Shown: positions 63,073 through 64,000 of the stretch, one piece after another
How the letters are laid out: each line of letters opens with the position of its first letter
Numbering within the stretch: the first letter of the stretch is position 1
From: Bifidobacterium goeldii
GTDB lineage: Bacteria > Actinomycetota > Actinomycetes > Actinomycetales > Bifidobacteriaceae
NCBI RefSeq assembly: GCF_003951095.1
Contig: NZ_QXGL01000001.1
Coordinates: 1 to 64,000 of the forward strand
Direction: 5' to 3'
Length of the DNA stretch: 64,000 nucleotides
Program-made: the position numbers and the translations under genes
Notes under the pieces: generated by a model
Told to the model about the DNA's origin: nothing
Databases searched by the model: none
Seen by the model: only the letters and a program-made list of their open reading frames with translations

Positions 63073-64000
63073 ATGAAGACACTCAAGGATCTTGGAGATC
63101 TCAAGGGCAAGCGCGTTCTGGTTCGCGCTGATTTCAACGTCCCGCTGGACGGCACCACCATCACTGATGACGGCCGTATCAAGGCTGCGCTGCCGACCAT
63201 TAAGACGCTGCGCGAAGAAGGCGCCAAGGTCATTTTGATGGCTCACCTCGGCCGTCCGAAGGGCAAGGTCGTCCCCGAGCTGTCCCTGGCTCCGGTTGCT
63301 GCTCGCCTCGGTGAGCTGCTCGGCATCACGGTGCCGCTGGCTAAGGATACCTACGGTGAGGATGCTCAGGCCAAGGTTGCTGCCATGAACGACGGCGACG
63401 TGGTGCTGCTTGAGAACGTGCGCTTCAACCCGGAGGAGACCAGCAAGGATCCGGCCGAGCGTGCTGCATACGCCAAGAAGATCGCTGCCCTCGGTGAGGC
63501 ATTCGTCTCTGATGGCTTCGGCGTGGTCCACCGTGCTCAGGGCTCCAACTACGACGTGGCTGCCGATCTGCCGGCTGCTGCTGGCCTGCTGGTGGAGAAG
63601 GAAGTTAAAGCTCTGTCCAAGGCTACCGAGAACCCGGAGCGTCCGTTCACCGTCGTGCTCGGCGGTTCCAAGGTCTCCGACAAGCTCGGAGTGATCGAGA
63701 ACCTGCTCGACAAGGCCAACCGCCTCGTCATCGGCGGCGGCATGGTGTTCACCTTCCTCAAGGCCAAGGGCTACGAGGTCGGCACCTCCCTGCTCGAAGA
63801 GGACCAGCTTGACAAGGTCAAGGGCTACATTGAGACCGCTGAGAAGAACGGCGTTGAGCTCGTGCTGCCGACCGATATCGTTGTGAACCCGGGCTTCCCG
63901 AAGTCCGACGCCGACGTCGCTCCGGAAGTTGTTCCGGCTGACGCTATCCCGGCTGACAAGATGGGCCTCGACATTGGCCCGGAGTCCCAGAAGCTGTTCC
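63073..64000 (+). CDS. pgk: Phosphoglycerate kinase (3' end beyond the window)
   Basis: The first 309 residues are seen; the frame is still open at 64000. AGGAAAGGA lies before the ATG. Motifs: [14 protein letters not shown] (substrate site), [53 protein letters not shown] and [17 protein letters not shown]. In bifidobacteria the enzyme makes ATP in the lower part of the bifid shunt. The codon use changes to the strongly biased style of highly expressed genes. Confidence 0.98.
   Translation, partial: MKTLKDLGDLKGKRVLVRADFNVPLDGTTITDDGRIKAALPTIKTLREEGAKVILMAHLGRPKGKVVPELSLAPVAARLGELLGITVPLAKDTYGEDAQAKVAAMNDGDVVLLENVRFNPEETSKDPAERAAYAKKIAALGEAFVSDGFGVVHRAQGSNYDVAADLPAAAGLLVEKEVKALSKATENPERPFTVVLGGSKVSDKLGVIENLLDKANRLVIGGGMVFTFLKAKGYEVGTSLLEEDQLDKVKGYIETAEKNGVELVLPTDIVVNPGFPKSDADVAPEVVPADAIPADKMGLDIGPESQKLF

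Overview
The window reads as a chromosomal segment of a high-GC Gram-positive actinobacterium, most likely Bifidobacterium. The evidence is the uvrA-uvrC-aroE-rapZ-whiA-pgk order at the right end, a perfect actinobacterial-type LexA box (TCGAAC-N4-GTTCGA) before uvrA, strong AGGAGG ribosome binding sites, and a two-pilin sortase-type fimbrial locus with a poly-G tract. It holds about 50 protein genes. I saw no tRNA, rRNA, CRISPR array or intact insertion sequence.

Layout. (1) 0.2-3.6 kb: oligopeptide-binding lipoprotein, RpiR-type regulator and a YccF membrane protein, all on the minus strand. (2) 3.7-9.6 kb: a pilus locus with a shaft-type pilin and a large beta-helix/CnaB adhesin, both LPLTG-anchored. 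An 8-G tract sits in the apparent promoter spacer, and no sortase gene is nearby. (3) 9.6-12.3 kb: ABC-F ATPase and a VanY-like carboxypeptidase. (4) 12.3-19.8 kb: an envelope module of OmpR-type response regulator and histidine kinase, divergent from two paralogous lipoproteins and a MacA/MacB-like tripartite ABC exporter. (5) 19.9-27.4 kb: a complete type I Wadjet plasmid-defence operon (jetA-jetB-jetC-jetD), followed in a 4-nt stop/start overlap by a YbaK-like gene. (6) 27.5-34.7 kb: peptide deformylase, a fossil scar with jetC-like and ASCH-like remnants, a holin-like membrane protein, a GT2/GT39 glycosyltransferase pair, GNAT and ASCH genes, and a DUF2142 membrane protein. (7) 34.8-38.4 kb: small membrane proteins (one SdpI-like, two very short peptides) under two near-identical promoter elements, next to a NarL-type two-component system whose regulator carries an in-frame TGA. 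(8) 38.4-45.4 kb: Fic protein with an operator-like double inverted repeat, then assorted metabolic and stress genes. (9) 45.4-50.7 kb: an ABC transporter resembling bacteriocin-associated exporters, its permease broken by an in-frame TAA, divergent from a second paralogous NarL-type system. (10) 50.7-54 kb: nicotinamidase, VOC protein, endonuclease IV, DUF4177-like protein and SDR oxidoreductase. (11) 54.2-64 kb: conserved core block uvrA to pgk (pgk cut by the window end).

The accessory middle part (about 12-57 kb) is visibly GC-richer in codon third positions than the two ends, and the change at the right falls inside uvrC. The most interesting points are the possible fifth gene of the Wadjet operon, the apparently phase-variable pilus promoter, the paired TCS-linked membrane modules that each carry one nonsense mutation, and the fossil remnant of another jetC.
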